A DNA stretch of 48,026 bases from Alteromonadaceae bacterium Bs31 (GCA_900177435.1 FXAI01000008.1:2663-50688); one strand, 5' to 3'; positions 32,447 through 41,460 are shown, counted from the stretch's first letter. Translations and numbers: made by a program. The notes: generated from the letters alone by a model not told the origin.

Positions 32447-33265
32447 TTAATTCTCCTGTGAGTGGAACCACGGATAGAGCTTGGCGGATGCCAGGCGTAT
32501 TAAATAGTCGATGATAAATGCGAGCAAGGTAATCCAGGCTACATATGGCAGTATGACGTCCATGGATAAATAGCGCCTTACCAGGAATATGCGATAGCCC
32601 AGGCCGTCTGTTGCTGCAATGGCTTCTGCTGCGATTAAAAAGAGCCACGCGGCACCTAAGGACAAGCGCACTGCGGCTAAAAGCCTGGGCATTATTTGCG
32701 GTAAAATTACACGCAGTATAATCTGCCAGGTGTTGGCCCCCAGGGTTTGCGCTTTAATAATTTGTTCAGAGGGGATTTCCTGTACTCGCTGGAGAACATC
32801 ACGAGTAATAAATGGCGCAATGCCAATGACAATTAACACCACTTTCGAGAATTCTCCCAAGCCAAAAATAATAAACAGGATGGGAAGAATGGCCATTGGT
32901 GGAATCAGTGAGATGGCTGTTACCAGGGGAGAGAGTTTTGCCCGGAAAAACGGAATGGCTCCCATTAAAACACCTAGAGACAGTGCCAGTGCCGCGCTAA
33001 TTCCCACACCAGTGAATAATCGTTTTAGACTGCTATAGGAGTCTTGCCAAAAAAGGTAGCCTCCCGAGCGTTTGTCTGCGGTAAAGGCCATGCGATCAAT
33101 AGCTTCTACAAAGCTGTTCAGGGATGGAAGTAGTTTGTCATTGGGGTTATCTGCCAGCCGCGCATCGGAAGCCCCAATATAAAGGAGCAATAAAATGATG
33201 AATGGCAGAAGCCCCAATAACACGCGTACGGGCTTTGAGGGCTGTAAATTTATAAGCTTTTTCAT
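32447..33265 (-). CDS. ABC transporter permease (guanidine uptake, inferred)
   Basis: A 272-residue inner-membrane permease of the SsuC/TauC/NrtB type with six predicted helices and the EAA-type loop (IPSEQIIKAQTLGANTWQIILRVILPQIMPRLLAAVRLSLGAAW) that docks on the ATPase. The N-terminal helix (LLGLLPFIILLLLYIGA) and C-terminal segment (DYLIRLASAKLYPW) are typical for the family. It lies 31 bases after the binding-protein gene and directly before the ATPase. It belongs to the riboswitch-controlled operon. Confidence 0.9.
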   Translation of the reverse strand: MKKLINLQPSKPVRVLLGLLPFIILLLLYIGASDARLADNPNDKLLPSLNSFVEAIDRMAFTADKRSGGYLFWQDSYSSLKRLFTGVGISAALALSLGVLMGAIPFFRAKLSPLVTAISLIPPMAILPILFIIFGLGEFSKVVLIVIGIAPFITRDVLQRVQEIPSEQIIKAQTLGANTWQIILRVILPQIMPRLLAAVRLSLGAAWLFLIAAEAIAATDGLGYRIFLVRRYLSMDVILPYVAWITLLAFIIDYLIRLASAKLYPWFHSQEN

Positions 33266-33296
33266 ATTCCGTACGCCTATTATTTTTAAAAAGAAT

Positions 33297-34403
33297 TTAC
33301 AGTTTTCCTTCTGCGGCCATTTGCATATAAGCGGGATTGAAGCGCAGTTTCACGTTGTTGGCATCACCATAAATACCGGAAGGTGTTTCGATACCAATAA
33401 AGCTTGCATCTTTTGCGCCTTCGCCCAGAATGCCATGCTCAAATGAAAACTCTGCCACGTACTGCATAGTGGTTTTAAGTTTTTCGCTATTGGTAAAATC
33501 GACAGCGGCTTGAGGGGTGATGAACATTTCAGTCGAAGCAAGTTGCGCATCGTAACCTGCCAAGTCTGTGCCAGAAGCGAGGCCCATAGAGGTACGTGCT
33601 GCTGCGCCGGCTTCATCTTGGGCGCTCATTACGCTCATGATTTCATACCAGGCACCCACTAAGGCTTTACCGAAGTCTGGGTTTTCTGCAAGTGTTTTGG
33701 TGTTAACAATCATCAGGTCGATGATTTCACCCGGTATATTGGAAGAGTCGAAAACTTTGCTGGAATCCGGCATGGCCAATATTTCGCTGAGCAAAGGGTT
33801 CCAGGTTACCACCGAGGTGACATCCGGGGTGCTGTAAGCTGCAACCATGTCAGCATCGGAGATGTTTACAACCTTTACGTCTTTCTCGCTTAAACCAACC
33901 GATTCGAGTCCGCGTGCAAGCAGGTAATGGGAAACACTGAGCTCAACCAGGTTAACGGTTTGACCTTTTATGTCTGCAAGTGCGCTTTTACCTTTTAATA
34001 CTACGCCATCGTTACCGTTGGAAAAGTCGCCAACAATCAAGGCGGTCGAGTCAACGCCGCCAGCAGCGGGAATGGTCAGGCCGTCCATGTTTGTCATGGT
34101 GCAGCCGTCGTATTCACCAGCAGTGTATTGATTGATGGATTCGATGTAGTCGTTTATCTGGGTAACTTCAATTTCAATGTTGTATTTGTCAGCCCATTTT
34201 TTGACGATACCGGATTGCGCTCCGAAGTCCCATGGCATCCAGCCTACATAGATTGACCAACATACTTTGAATTTGGGTACTTCTGCAGCAGCAGGGGCTG
34301 GAGTAGCGCTTGCACTTGCTGTGGGTTCTGCTGCTTTTTCAGAACAGGCAGCCAAAAGAAGAGATGAAAGTAGAATGACACCAGTGAGCAGTTTCTTATA
34401 CAT
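33297..34403 (-). CDS. ABC transporter substrate-binding lipoprotein (guanidine uptake, inferred)
   Basis: The ATG at 34403 is the start: GGGAGG lies 8 bases upstream and the protein then begins with a lipoprotein signal (LLTGVILLSSLLLAAC, lipid on C20-22). An open frame to 34565 covers the riboswitch and is not protein. The 368-residue product has an Ala/Pro linker (PTASASATPAPAAAEVP) and an NMT1/SsuA-type binding fold (CWSIYVGWMPWDFGAQSGIVKKWADKYNIEIEV, NQYTAGEYDGCTMTNMDGL). In this organism type the lipoprotein would sit on the outer face of the inner membrane. Guanidine as ligand is inferred from the operon. First gene of the operon. Confidence 0.9.
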   Translation of the reverse strand: MYKKLLTGVILLSSLLLAACSEKAAEPTASASATPAPAAAEVPKFKVCWSIYVGWMPWDFGAQSGIVKKWADKYNIEIEVTQINDYIESINQYTAGEYDGCTMTNMDGLTIPAAGGVDSTALIVGDFSNGNDGVVLKGKSALADIKGQTVNLVELSVSHYLLARGLESVGLSEKDVKVVNISDADMVAAYSTPDVTSVVTWNPLLSEILAMPDSSKVFDSSNIPGEIIDLMIVNTKTLAENPDFGKALVGAWYEIMSVMSAQDEAGAAARTSMGLASGTDLAGYDAQLASTEMFITPQAAVDFTNSEKLKTTMQYVAEFSFEHGILGEGAKDASFIGIETPSGIYGDANNVKLRFNPAYMQMAAEGKL

Positions 34404-34440
34404 GCTTAACCTCCCGAGGGTTACACGAAAATGAGGAAAC

Positions 34441-34457
34441 AATGGCTTGTGCCATTT
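34441..34457 (-). promoter_or_regulatory. Hairpin after riboswitch (possible expression platform)
   Basis: AATGGCTTGTGCCATT is a 6-bp perfect hairpin (AATGGC/GCCATT) directly after the aptamer's 3' end, on the side of the binding-protein gene. A run of T (TTTCCTCATTTT on the minus strand) follows. This could form a terminator-like switch with the CGGGAGGC part of the aptamer. The mode of control is not shown by the sequence alone. Confidence 0.45.
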
Positions 34458-34592
34458 GCCTGCCTCCCGGGCTTTTATCCCGCCGTGTAACCTCTTAAGA
34501 AACTGCTCAAAAATGGGTGTGCGCAGGCTTAAACAGGTCGAAAGCTCTTGGACCAGTCGTGGCACTATGCCACCGGAACCCTAGCTTTCCTT
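34456..34592 (-). promoter_or_regulatory. Guanidine-I (ykkC) riboswitch
   Basis: Read on the minus strand, the leader has GGAAAGCTAGGGTTCCGG (34590-34573), then ACTGGTCCAAGAGCTTTC (about 34557-34540), and after a 50-nt insert ACACGGCGGGATAAAAGCC and CGGGAGGCAGG (34487-34458). These are the conserved ykkC/guanidine-I core elements in the right order. A 5' GGAAAGCT pairs with AGCTTTC to close P1. It is 53 bases before the binding-protein start. The downstream AATGGCTTGTGCCATT hairpin may be the expression platform. Confidence 0.92.
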
Positions 34593-34653
34593 TTTTGCTG
34601 ATTGTTGCGGCCCAATGAAAACAAGTCATTGATTCCTCGCGTAAGTTGGTAAC

Positions 34654-34669
34654 AGCAATTCTGGTGCCA
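34654..34669 (-). promoter_or_regulatory. Sigma-54 (RpoN) promoter of the guanidine operon
   Basis: On the minus strand TGGCACCAGAATTGCT matches the -24/-12 consensus TGGCAC-N5-TTGCW at every fixed position. Transcription would start about 12 bases on, near 34642, giving a leader of about 240 bases that contains the whole riboswitch. Activation by NtrC is expected; a clear pair of NtrC sites was not found by eye. Confidence 0.8.
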
Positions 34670-34831
34670 GTATGGAATACCCTGTAATTCGGTGTTTTGC
34701 CGAAGGAATTCTGCTGCATGTTAGTGCGTTGGCTTTGTGCCTGGATCTATATAGTGCAATCTGGCGCCACTTGGTACTGATCTATACTTCAGTAAATATG
34801 CCCTTAACTCAGGTAGCAAACCCTGCGCACT

Positions 34832-37800
34832 ATGTCTGACTCCTCTACATATCAAACAATACATAAAGGCAGGTACAGCCTTACAAGTTTTGTTGTTACT
34901 TCGGCGTGGCTTCTTCTGGCAATGCTATTCGTACTCACAGACTGGGTTAACAACCAGCGCTATGAGCAGAGTGAGCGCGCCAGAGTTATGGCCGAGCTCT
35001 CTCTTGTTCGTGCCAACCTGGAGGGCGATTTACACGCCAATATTCAGACCGTACAGGGCTTGGTGGCGATGATCTCTTTGGAACCGGACCTGAGCCAGGA
35101 GCGCTTTGCCGGTGTAGCGTCTCAGTTATTACGGGGTCATAACCATTTAAAAAATATTGGAGCATCCCGAGGCTGGGTGCTGAGCTATATCTATCCGGCG
35201 GAAGGCAATGAAAAAGCGCTTGGCTTGGATTACAGAACTGTACCCAGTCAATATGCCGGAGCGTTGCGTGCCAAGGAGATGGATACGCTTGTGGTCGCCG
35301 GGCCGGTGGACTTAAAGCAAGGGGGGCAGGGCATGATTGGCCGTCTGCCGGTGTATGTTGAGCAGGGAGGCTTGCGCAAATTCTGGGGCTTGGTCTCGGC
35401 GGTTATTGATTTGGAGAAATACTATCGCTCCAGTGGCCTTTTTGATGAGGGCTTGAGCATCAATCTCGCCATCCGTGGGAAAGATGGTTATGGCGATGCT
35501 GGCGAAGTGTTCTTTGGTGATGCCGCTTTATTTAATTCGGAAGCAATTACCACACGGGTCAAATTGCCCGCAGGTGAGTGGGTGTTGGCTGCCGAGCCCA
35601 CTGAGGGATGGCCAGTAAGAGCGGATAATGCGCTGGCTTTCCGCTCTGGTTCACTCGCTATCCTTCTCGTGGTGGCGGTGTTGGGTCTCTATATAGTGCG
35701 CCTGGTTCAGCGTAGAAATGAACAGGAGCTTCGTTTTCGCAGCCTGTTTGACCTCTCCCCTCTCGGTATTGCCTTAAACGATTTTGAAACCGGCCAGTTC
35801 CTTGAGATCAACGATTCGCTGTTACGGCCTACGGGGTACACGGATGAAGAGTTTAAAGCACTAAGCTATTGGGACCTGACGCCAATTAAATATAAAAATG
35901 AAGAGGAGGAACAGTTAAACAATTTGAAAGCAAACGGCCGTTATGGGCCATACGAAAAAAAATATTTAAAGAAGGATGGTAGTGAATATCCCGTATTACT
36001 TAATGGGATGTTAGTAGAGGATAGAAATAGACATAAATATATCTGGTCAATTGTCGAAGATATTTCCGAGCGAAAAGCTGCAGAAAAAGCATTGTTGGAT
36101 TCCCAGTATCAGCTTCAGCGATTTTTTGACCTGGCAATTGATTTTCCCTGCATTTTTACTATGGACGGAACTTTCGAAAAGGTGAGTAATTCTTTTCTGC
36201 GGGATTTTGGTTACAGTGAAACTGAAATTACTAGCCAGCCGTTTCTCTTATTCGTTCATCCTGATGACGTAGCGGCTACAAAAAACTTTTCTAATCAAAT
36301 GTGGCAGGGCAGTATCGTTACAGCCTTTATCAACAGGTTTCGCCGTAAAGATGGTGAATATGTGCACCTATCCTGGAGTGCAACGCCGGATTTACAGGCC
36401 AGCAAAGTATATGGAATGGCCAAGGATGTTAGCTTTCAACTACGAGAAAAGAATAAGCTGCTGCGACAGCAGGAAATGCTGGAGTCCATGAGCAAGCAGG
36501 CACGCATTGGTGCATGGGAGCTGAATTTGGAAACAAACCGGCTGACGTGGTCGGAGATGACTAAGGATATTCATCAGGTGCCTCAGGACTATAAACCCAG
36601 GTTGGATTCAGCGCTTTCATTCTACAAGCAGGGAAAAAGCCGGGCAAGAATGGAGCACGCGATACAACTGGCAATGGAGCAGGGGGTAGACTTTAGTGAG
36701 GAGCTGCAAATTAGAACCAACCAGGGCGCTGATTATTGGGTGTGTGCAACAGGTAAGCCGGTTTTTCAAGATGGGCGCTGTGTGCGGGTTTACGGGTCCT
36801 TTCAGGATATAAATGCCAGAAAGCTAATCGAAGAAAATATGGAGCATACTCGTGCTGAGTTAGAGTATCAAATGCGTATGCTTAGAGCGATATCCCAACT
36901 TCAATCGAATTTTATCGAACAGAAAAGTGTGCTGGATGCACTTAACCCTCTGCTTTTATCGATACTTGAGTTATCTCGAAGCGCATACGGATTTATTGCC
37001 GAAATTAACTATCGTGCGGAGGGGCCCTGTCTGGAAATTTGGGCCTGCTCCTCAGAAGGCTATTTAAAGCGGGACGACAGCGAGACTGTATCCCACGAAT
37101 TAAATATAAGTAAATTTGAACGGTTTTTTGTGGATGGAGTGCTCTGTTTAAATCCGGTTTTAGATAATTTTGTTGAAGATAATTCTGTCTATCAGGAGTT
37201 ATTTGTAGGAGAAGGAAAACTGCAAAGCTTTTTGGCCTTTCCTGTGGGTAGCGTTGATGGCGGAATTGCAATGGTTGTTTTGGGCAACTCTAGCCGAGGC
37301 TACTCGGAAGAAGATATAAACTACTTGAGCCCAATAATGGCTAGCGTGGGGCAATACCTTGCAGGTATTAGAGGTGTTCGAGCGAGAGAGCAGGCAGAAA
37401 AGGGTCTTATTGCTGCTAAAGATGCGGCAGAAGCTGCCGCCAATGCGAAAAGTGAGTTTCTCGCAATAATGAGTCACGAAATTCGCACGCCGCTCAACGG
37501 CATTATGGGGATGCTGAACTTGCTATCGCGTTCCTCCTTGAATGAGGAACAGCTTCGAAAACTGACAATTGCGGTTAATAGCGCGGAAACGCTTTTGACC
37601 ATTATTAATGATATTCTCGATTTTTCTAAGGTAGACGCCAATAAAATTGATTTCGAGGAAATACGTTTCAACCTGAGTGGGCAGCTTAATGAGTTCGCTG
37701 AGCTTATGGCGATGCGCGCCCATGAAAAAGACATCGAACTTATTCTTGATCAGACCGCAATAAAGCAGCCCATGGTGTTAGGCGACCCAGGCCGAATTCG

Positions 37801-39421
37801 CCAGGTTTTAACGAATCTGGTTGGCAATGCAATAAAATTTACAGAGCGTGGGGAAGTGGTAATACGTTGTTATTTGGATGTTGTTAAAAACAATGCTGAG
37901 TTGCGCGTGCAGGTGTCAGATACTGGTATTGGTATTCCGGAAGAAAAAATTGTTGATTTGTTTGACCCTTTCACACAAGTCGATGCCTCTACAACCAGAA
38001 ACTTTGGTGGAACCGGCCTGGGTTTAGCTATTTGTAAAAAACTTTGCCAGCAGATGGGGGGGGATATTTCAGTATCCAGCAAACTTGGTCATGGGAGCGA
38101 ATTCACCTTTACTGTGCTATTGAAAGCCGCAGAAAACCTGCCCAGAGATACCCCGGTTAGCGCGGTCGATTTGCGGGGGAAGCGTGTTGTTATCGTAGAC
38201 GATAATTTATCCAATGCTGCGTATTTAAAGCGCCTTATTGGGGGGTGGAAAGCTGAAGTTAATCAATTTATCTCGGGTGATGAAGCCTTGGCATTTTTTT
38301 CCGCCAATAAACAGGATAATTTACCCGACTTGCTTATTGTTGATCAGTACATGCCGGGTATGAACGGGGACGATCTCTTACGGATTTTAAAGCAAGAGCC
38401 GTTTACGCTTGCCTGCCCCTTTATTATATTGAGCCGAAGCCATGAAGCGGGTGCGAGTGAATTCTCTGCTTCTGGGTTTTCGGGGCATTTATCCAAGCCG
38501 ATAGCGGAGGGGGATTTGGCGCGTTGTATCAGCACCGTACTGTCCGGGAAAAACACGTTTTCTGTCGCAGCGAATACTCTGGTTCAACGAGATCAGTTTG
38601 TTAGCGCTGTGGACAACGAGGAGCGTGCGAATGCGGTCCCGCGCATCTTACTGGTAGAGGACAATCCGGTTAATCAAGATGTTGCAAAAATGATGCTGAA
38701 GGATTTCGGTGTAATTGTTGATGCCGTGGGTAACGGTATGGAAGCGCTAAGGGCTTTAAAAGATGCCAGCATCAACGATCACTATTCTATGGTATTGATG
38801 GATTGCCAGATGCCGGAGATGGACGGTTATGAAGCGTCCCAAAAAATTCGTGAAGGTGAGGCCGGAGGCTGGTGTCGCGATATTCCCATCGTAGCGATGA
38901 CCGCTAACGCAATGAAGGGCGATAGAGACAAGTGTATGGCTGCAGGTATGAGCGACTATATTGCCAAGCCTATTGATCCAGATCTGCTTGAAAGCAAGGT
39001 CAACGAGTGGCTTGGCGCTGCAGGAGCTGAGCCTGAAGCTGCTCAGAGCCCCAAAAAGCATGAGCATGTGAGTGTAAAAGAAGAGACATCCGCATGGGAT
39101 AAAGCGGCATTGATTAAAAGCCTGAAGGGGCGCGAAGACCGAGCCAGAATTTTACTAAAAAGCTTTAGTACCAGGATGCCTTCTGTGCTTGAGGAGTTTA
39201 GCAAAGCGGTGAAGGCCGCAGATATGGAATCTGTAGGATTTGTCGCTCACTCTATGAAAGGTAGCGCAGGGCAGATTGGTGGGAAAACCTTGCAAGGGAT
39301 TTCAACCGAGCTGGAAAAGGCTGCAGCAATGGGCACGGTGGCTGAAGACCTGTGTGGCTTGTTCTATTCAGAAACTGAGCGCCTGCTTGCCAGTATTGAA
39401 GAATATCTGGAGAGTGACTAA
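34832..39421 (+). CDS. CHASE-PAS3-GAF hybrid sensor histidine kinase
   Basis: A 1529-residue hybrid kinase. Order: membrane helix (16-34), periplasmic CHASE domain (about 40-260; NIQTVQGLVAMISLEPDLS, FWGLVSAVIDLEKYY), second helix (about 268-285), PAS1 (about 300-420), PAS2 (about 425-550), PAS3 (about 555-675), GAF (about 690-850), HisKA with H882 (MSHEIRTPLNG), HATPase (about 985-1105; DTGIGIPEE, GGTGLGLAICKKL), REC1 with D1171, REC2 with D1324, and HPt with H1473 (AHSMKGSAGQI). All phosphotransfer residues are present. The partner regulator is not next door. It is divergent from the guanidine operon, 160 bases from its promoter; a functional link is not shown. Confidence 0.93.
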   Translation: MSDSSTYQTIHKGRYSLTSFVVTSAWLLLAMLFVLTDWVNNQRYEQSERARVMAELSLVRANLEGDLHANIQTVQGLVAMISLEPDLSQERFAGVASQLLRGHNHLKNIGASRGWVLSYIYPAEGNEKALGLDYRTVPSQYAGALRAKEMDTLVVAGPVDLKQGGQGMIGRLPVYVEQGGLRKFWGLVSAVIDLEKYYRSSGLFDEGLSINLAIRGKDGYGDAGEVFFGDAALFNSEAITTRVKLPAGEWVLAAEPTEGWPVRADNALAFRSGSLAILLVVAVLGLYIVRLVQRRNEQELRFRSLFDLSPLGIALNDFETGQFLEINDSLLRPTGYTDEEFKALSYWDLTPIKYKNEEEEQLNNLKANGRYGPYEKKYLKKDGSEYPVLLNGMLVEDRNRHKYIWSIVEDISERKAAEKALLDSQYQLQRFFDLAIDFPCIFTMDGTFEKVSNSFLRDFGYSETEITSQPFLLFVHPDDVAATKNFSNQMWQGSIVTAFINRFRRKDGEYVHLSWSATPDLQASKVYGMAKDVSFQLREKNKLLRQQEMLESMSKQARIGAWELNLETNRLTWSEMTKDIHQVPQDYKPRLDSALSFYKQGKSRARMEHAIQLAMEQGVDFSEELQIRTNQGADYWVCATGKPVFQDGRCVRVYGSFQDINARKLIEENMEHTRAELEYQMRMLRAISQLQSNFIEQKSVLDALNPLLLSILELSRSAYGFIAEINYRAEGPCLEIWACSSEGYLKRDDSETVSHELNISKFERFFVDGVLCLNPVLDNFVEDNSVYQELFVGEGKLQSFLAFPVGSVDGGIAMVVLGNSSRGYSEEDINYLSPIMASVGQYLAGIRGVRAREQAEKGLIAAKDAAEAAANAKSEFLAIMSHEIRTPLNGIMGMLNLLSRSSLNEEQLRKLTIAVNSAETLLTIINDILDFSKVDANKIDFEEIRFNLSGQLNEFAELMAMRAHEKDIELILDQTAIKQPMVLGDPGRIRQVLTNLVGNAIKFTERGEVVIRCYLDVVKNNAELRVQVSDTGIGIPEEKIVDLFDPFTQVDASTTRNFGGTGLGLAICKKLCQQMGGDISVSSKLGHGSEFTFTVLLKAAENLPRDTPVSAVDLRGKRVVIVDDNLSNAAYLKRLIGGWKAEVNQFISGDEALAFFSANKQDNLPDLLIVDQYMPGMNGDDLLRILKQEPFTLACPFIILSRSHEAGASEFSASGFSGHLSKPIAEGDLARCISTVLSGKNTFSVAANTLVQRDQFVSAVDNEERANAVPRILLVEDNPVNQDVAKMMLKDFGVIVDAVGNGMEALRALKDASINDHYSMVLMDCQMPEMDGYEASQKIREGEAGGWCRDIPIVAMTANAMKGDRDKCMAAGMSDYIAKPIDPDLLESKVNEWLGAAGAEPEAAQSPKKHEHVSVKEETSAWDKAALIKSLKGREDRARILLKSFSTRMPSVLEEFSKAVKAADMESVGFVAHSMKGSAGQIGGKTLQGISTELEKAAAMGTVAEDLCGLFYSETERLLASIEEYLESD

Positions 39422-39467
39422 CCATCAGCGGTGTTTGCCGCAATAGCCGGTGAAGTGAGCTAAGTGT

Positions 39468-39698
39468 CTAGCCGTCGTTGGTGGATGAGGCCTTGCCGTT
39501 TTTTAACAAGTCCTCGCGTTGTTTTGTATAGTCGTCGAAACTTTGTTTGTGCTCCTCTCGACAATCTTTTGCGTGGCTGTCTACGTGCTGTTCGCAGTTG
39601 TTTAAGCTATTAAGTTGCGCTGCGTTATACAGGTTCTCTTCGACACTGCTGCAAGCGCTAAGAACTATGAGTGGTAGCAAAGCTGTCAATCGGAACAT
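39468..39698 (-). CDS. Small cysteine-containing lipoprotein
   Basis: A 76-residue protein with a lipobox (IVLSAC, C16) and a mature part of about 60 residues that is helical and hydrophilic (NAAQLNSLNNCEQHVDSHAKDCREEHKQSFDDYTKQREDLL), with two more cysteines that may form a disulfide. I do not recognise a named family; similar small lipoproteins are common in Cellvibrionales. It follows the DUF523-DUF1722 gene on the same strand after 91 bases, and may share its message. Function unknown. Confidence 0.65.
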   Translation of the reverse strand: MFRLTALLPLIVLSACSSVEENLYNAAQLNSLNNCEQHVDSHAKDCREEHKQSFDDYTKQREDLLKNGKASSTNDG

Positions 39699-39789
39699 AA
39701 GCCCTCCATTTTTTCCAATAGTGTGACCGGCGCTAGAGCTAAAAGTTCATCGGCTTTTATTGTCACTGCAGGGAAATTAGGTTCCTGTG

Positions 39790-40734
39790 TCAGAAAATAA
39801 GCTCGTCTGGATAAGGTGACAGATAATAAGAGTTGCTGATGTAAGCATGAGGGAATTTGCGAAAGTAGTGCCTTAGCATTTCGCGCGGGATGGTGAGCGG
39901 GCTTTGCCCTAAGCGGCAATCCTCTATGGCTTTCACCATGGCTAGTTTGTCTTCGTTGCCGAGGTGTGGCCGCAAGTAACCCTGGATGTGCTGTAATACA
40001 TTGATATGATTATTGCGTGTGGCAGGTATCTTTAAGGCTGCCATTAGCTGTGCGATGTATTTATCGGAAAAAGTCTGTAGCGCTTGCTTTGGAATGTTGG
40101 ACAAAAGCTTTCCCAGCGCACGATAGTGGCGCTGGCTATGGCTCATAAGAATATATTTGTGGCGGCTGTGAAAGTCTATCAGCGCTTTTGGGCTTAAGCC
40201 TTGATGCAGTAAATTTTTCCAGCGGTGATAAACGTAAACGCGTCCAATAAAATTTTCCCGCAAAAGAGCATCGCCCAAGCGCCCTTCCTCCTCGCAAGGT
40301 AGAAGGGGGTTGTTTTCCATAACTTTTTCGGCAAAGGCACCTGCGCCGTGTTGAACAAGGTGCTGATTGAGGTAGGCTTTTGTCTGCTCCATGCCGCAGC
40401 TGGGAGAGTCTTTTTTAAAAAGGTAGCCACGTAATTCTGCCAGCCACTGTTGCTGATGTTCAGCGCAGGAATAGAGTTTTGGGGTAATATCCACAAAGGG
40501 GGAGCTGGCAGTTTCTACGCGAGAGGAATAATTTTCACCACTGCCTTCAAGTACTCTGCGTATTTTCTCTCTTGGCACTCCCATGCCGATACTCATTTCC
40601 GGGCAAAAGGAGCGAAATTCGAAAAATTCACTCAGGCGCTCTGTGAGAAGCGCCTGATGATTGTGACCGCCATCAAAGCGCACCTTTTCACCGAGCAAAC
40701 AGGCACTTACACCAATGGCTAATTTTTCTGTCAT
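39790..40734 (-). CDS. DUF523-DUF1722 fusion (TudS-like + YbgA-like)
   Basis: A 314-residue two-domain protein. Residues 1-150 are DUF523, with the three conserved cysteines in SACLLG, FCPE and SPSCG. DUF523 members (TudS) hold a [4Fe-4S] cluster and are known to desulfurate thiouracil, so this half could be a thio-nucleobase or related desulfidase. Residues 190-310 are DUF1722/YbgA (FHSRHKYILMSHSQRHYRALGKLL), often coded beside photolyases. It lies 21 bases after the anti-sigma gene, so it probably belongs to the sigma/ChrR operon; YbgA-photolyase-type genes are a frequent part of such regulons. Enzymatic role here is inferred. Confidence 0.85.
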   Translation of the reverse strand: MTEKLAIGVSACLLGEKVRFDGGHNHQALLTERLSEFFEFRSFCPEMSIGMGVPREKIRRVLEGSGENYSSRVETASSPFVDITPKLYSCAEHQQQWLAELRGYLFKKDSPSCGMEQTKAYLNQHLVQHGAGAFAEKVMENNPLLPCEEEGRLGDALLRENFIGRVYVYHRWKNLLHQGLSPKALIDFHSRHKYILMSHSQRHYRALGKLLSNIPKQALQTFSDKYIAQLMAALKIPATRNNHINVLQHIQGYLRPHLGNEDKLAMVKAIEDCRLGQSPLTIPREMLRHYFRKFPHAYISNSYYLSPYPDELIF

Positions 40735-40755
40735 GAACGCTTTTAGTGCTTGCTT

Positions 40756-41460
40756 CTAGCTCTGTGCGTGATTCCTGCGTACCAGAGGATTAAGAACACG
40801 TGTAAACCAGCCAGTAAATTCGATAGGTGCATCGAGAACCATTAAGCAAATGCACTCGGCGTCTTTTGTGACGACAGGTTTGTGCTTGTGCTTGCTGTCT
40901 CGGCAAATAAAGTCTCCTTTCTTATATATGCCGCCTTCATCGGAAAAGCTACCTTCCAAGACTACGGTAAGCTCATCCGCCGTGTGCCTGTGATGAGGCA
41001 TCTTGCCCCCAGGCTTAACACGACTAAGTGCTATCTGCGCGCCGTTCTTGTCTTTCAGCAAGGTGGTGATCTTAAAAGAAGGTGACACGGTGGTCCACTC
41101 CAGCGAGTCGTAGCTGTCATCGAGAAACTGCTTGAGTGCTTTAGGCGGCTTATAGCTATCAACCTTATTGCTCGCAGCCGTTCTTTTGGGGGTATCGCTT
41201 GCGCTTTCATCAGTGGAGAACACTATTTCATCCAGGCAGCCCATTACCTTTGCTTTCAGATCGTTATCTGCGCTTGTGGCAGTGCTGCTTTGCTGCATAA
41301 AAAACTGAGCCCCAAGCTGATTAAGCTTGTGTGCTTGTTGCCTGCATATGTCGCATTGCTCCAGGTGGGTGGCAATACAAAGTGAATGGCTTAGCGGCAT
41401 ACTGCCGGAAGCGTAGTCTGCAAGTAGTTCGGAGGAGGGGTGGTGTTTAAGCATTTTCAA
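40756..41460 (-). CDS. chrR: ChrR-family zinc anti-sigma factor
   Basis: A 234-residue two-domain protein. The N-terminal anti-sigma domain has the zinc ligands H6, H32, C36 and C39 (HPSSELLADYASGSMP; ATHLEQCDIC), as in ChrR. Residues about 120-215 form a cupin with a second metal site (PGGKMPHHRHTADELTVVLEG, HKHKP), needed in ChrR for release of the sigma factor by singlet oxygen. It binds and blocks the adjacent sigma factor. The sigma gene's stop directly touches this start, so translation is coupled. Followed 21 bases on by the DUF523-DUF1722 gene. Confidence 0.92.
   Translation of the reverse strand: MKMLKHHPSSELLADYASGSMPLSHSLCIATHLEQCDICRQQAHKLNQLGAQFFMQQSSTATSADNDLKAKVMGCLDEIVFSTDESASDTPKRTAASNKVDSYKPPKALKQFLDDSYDSLEWTTVSPSFKITTLLKDKNGAQIALSRVKPGGKMPHHRHTADELTVVLEGSFSDEGGIYKKGDFICRDSKHKHKPVVTKDAECICLMVLDAPIEFTGWFTRVLNPLVRRNHAQS

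Noticed and set aside
34404-34565. 54-residue N-terminal extension of the substrate-binding protein
   Set aside because: It is the translation of the riboswitch; the lipoprotein signal starts at 34403.
34670-34831. NtrC binding sites upstream of the sigma-54 promoter
   Set aside because: Several GTGC/GCAC pieces occur, but none forms the inverted GCAC-N9-GTGC type pair with convincing symmetry.
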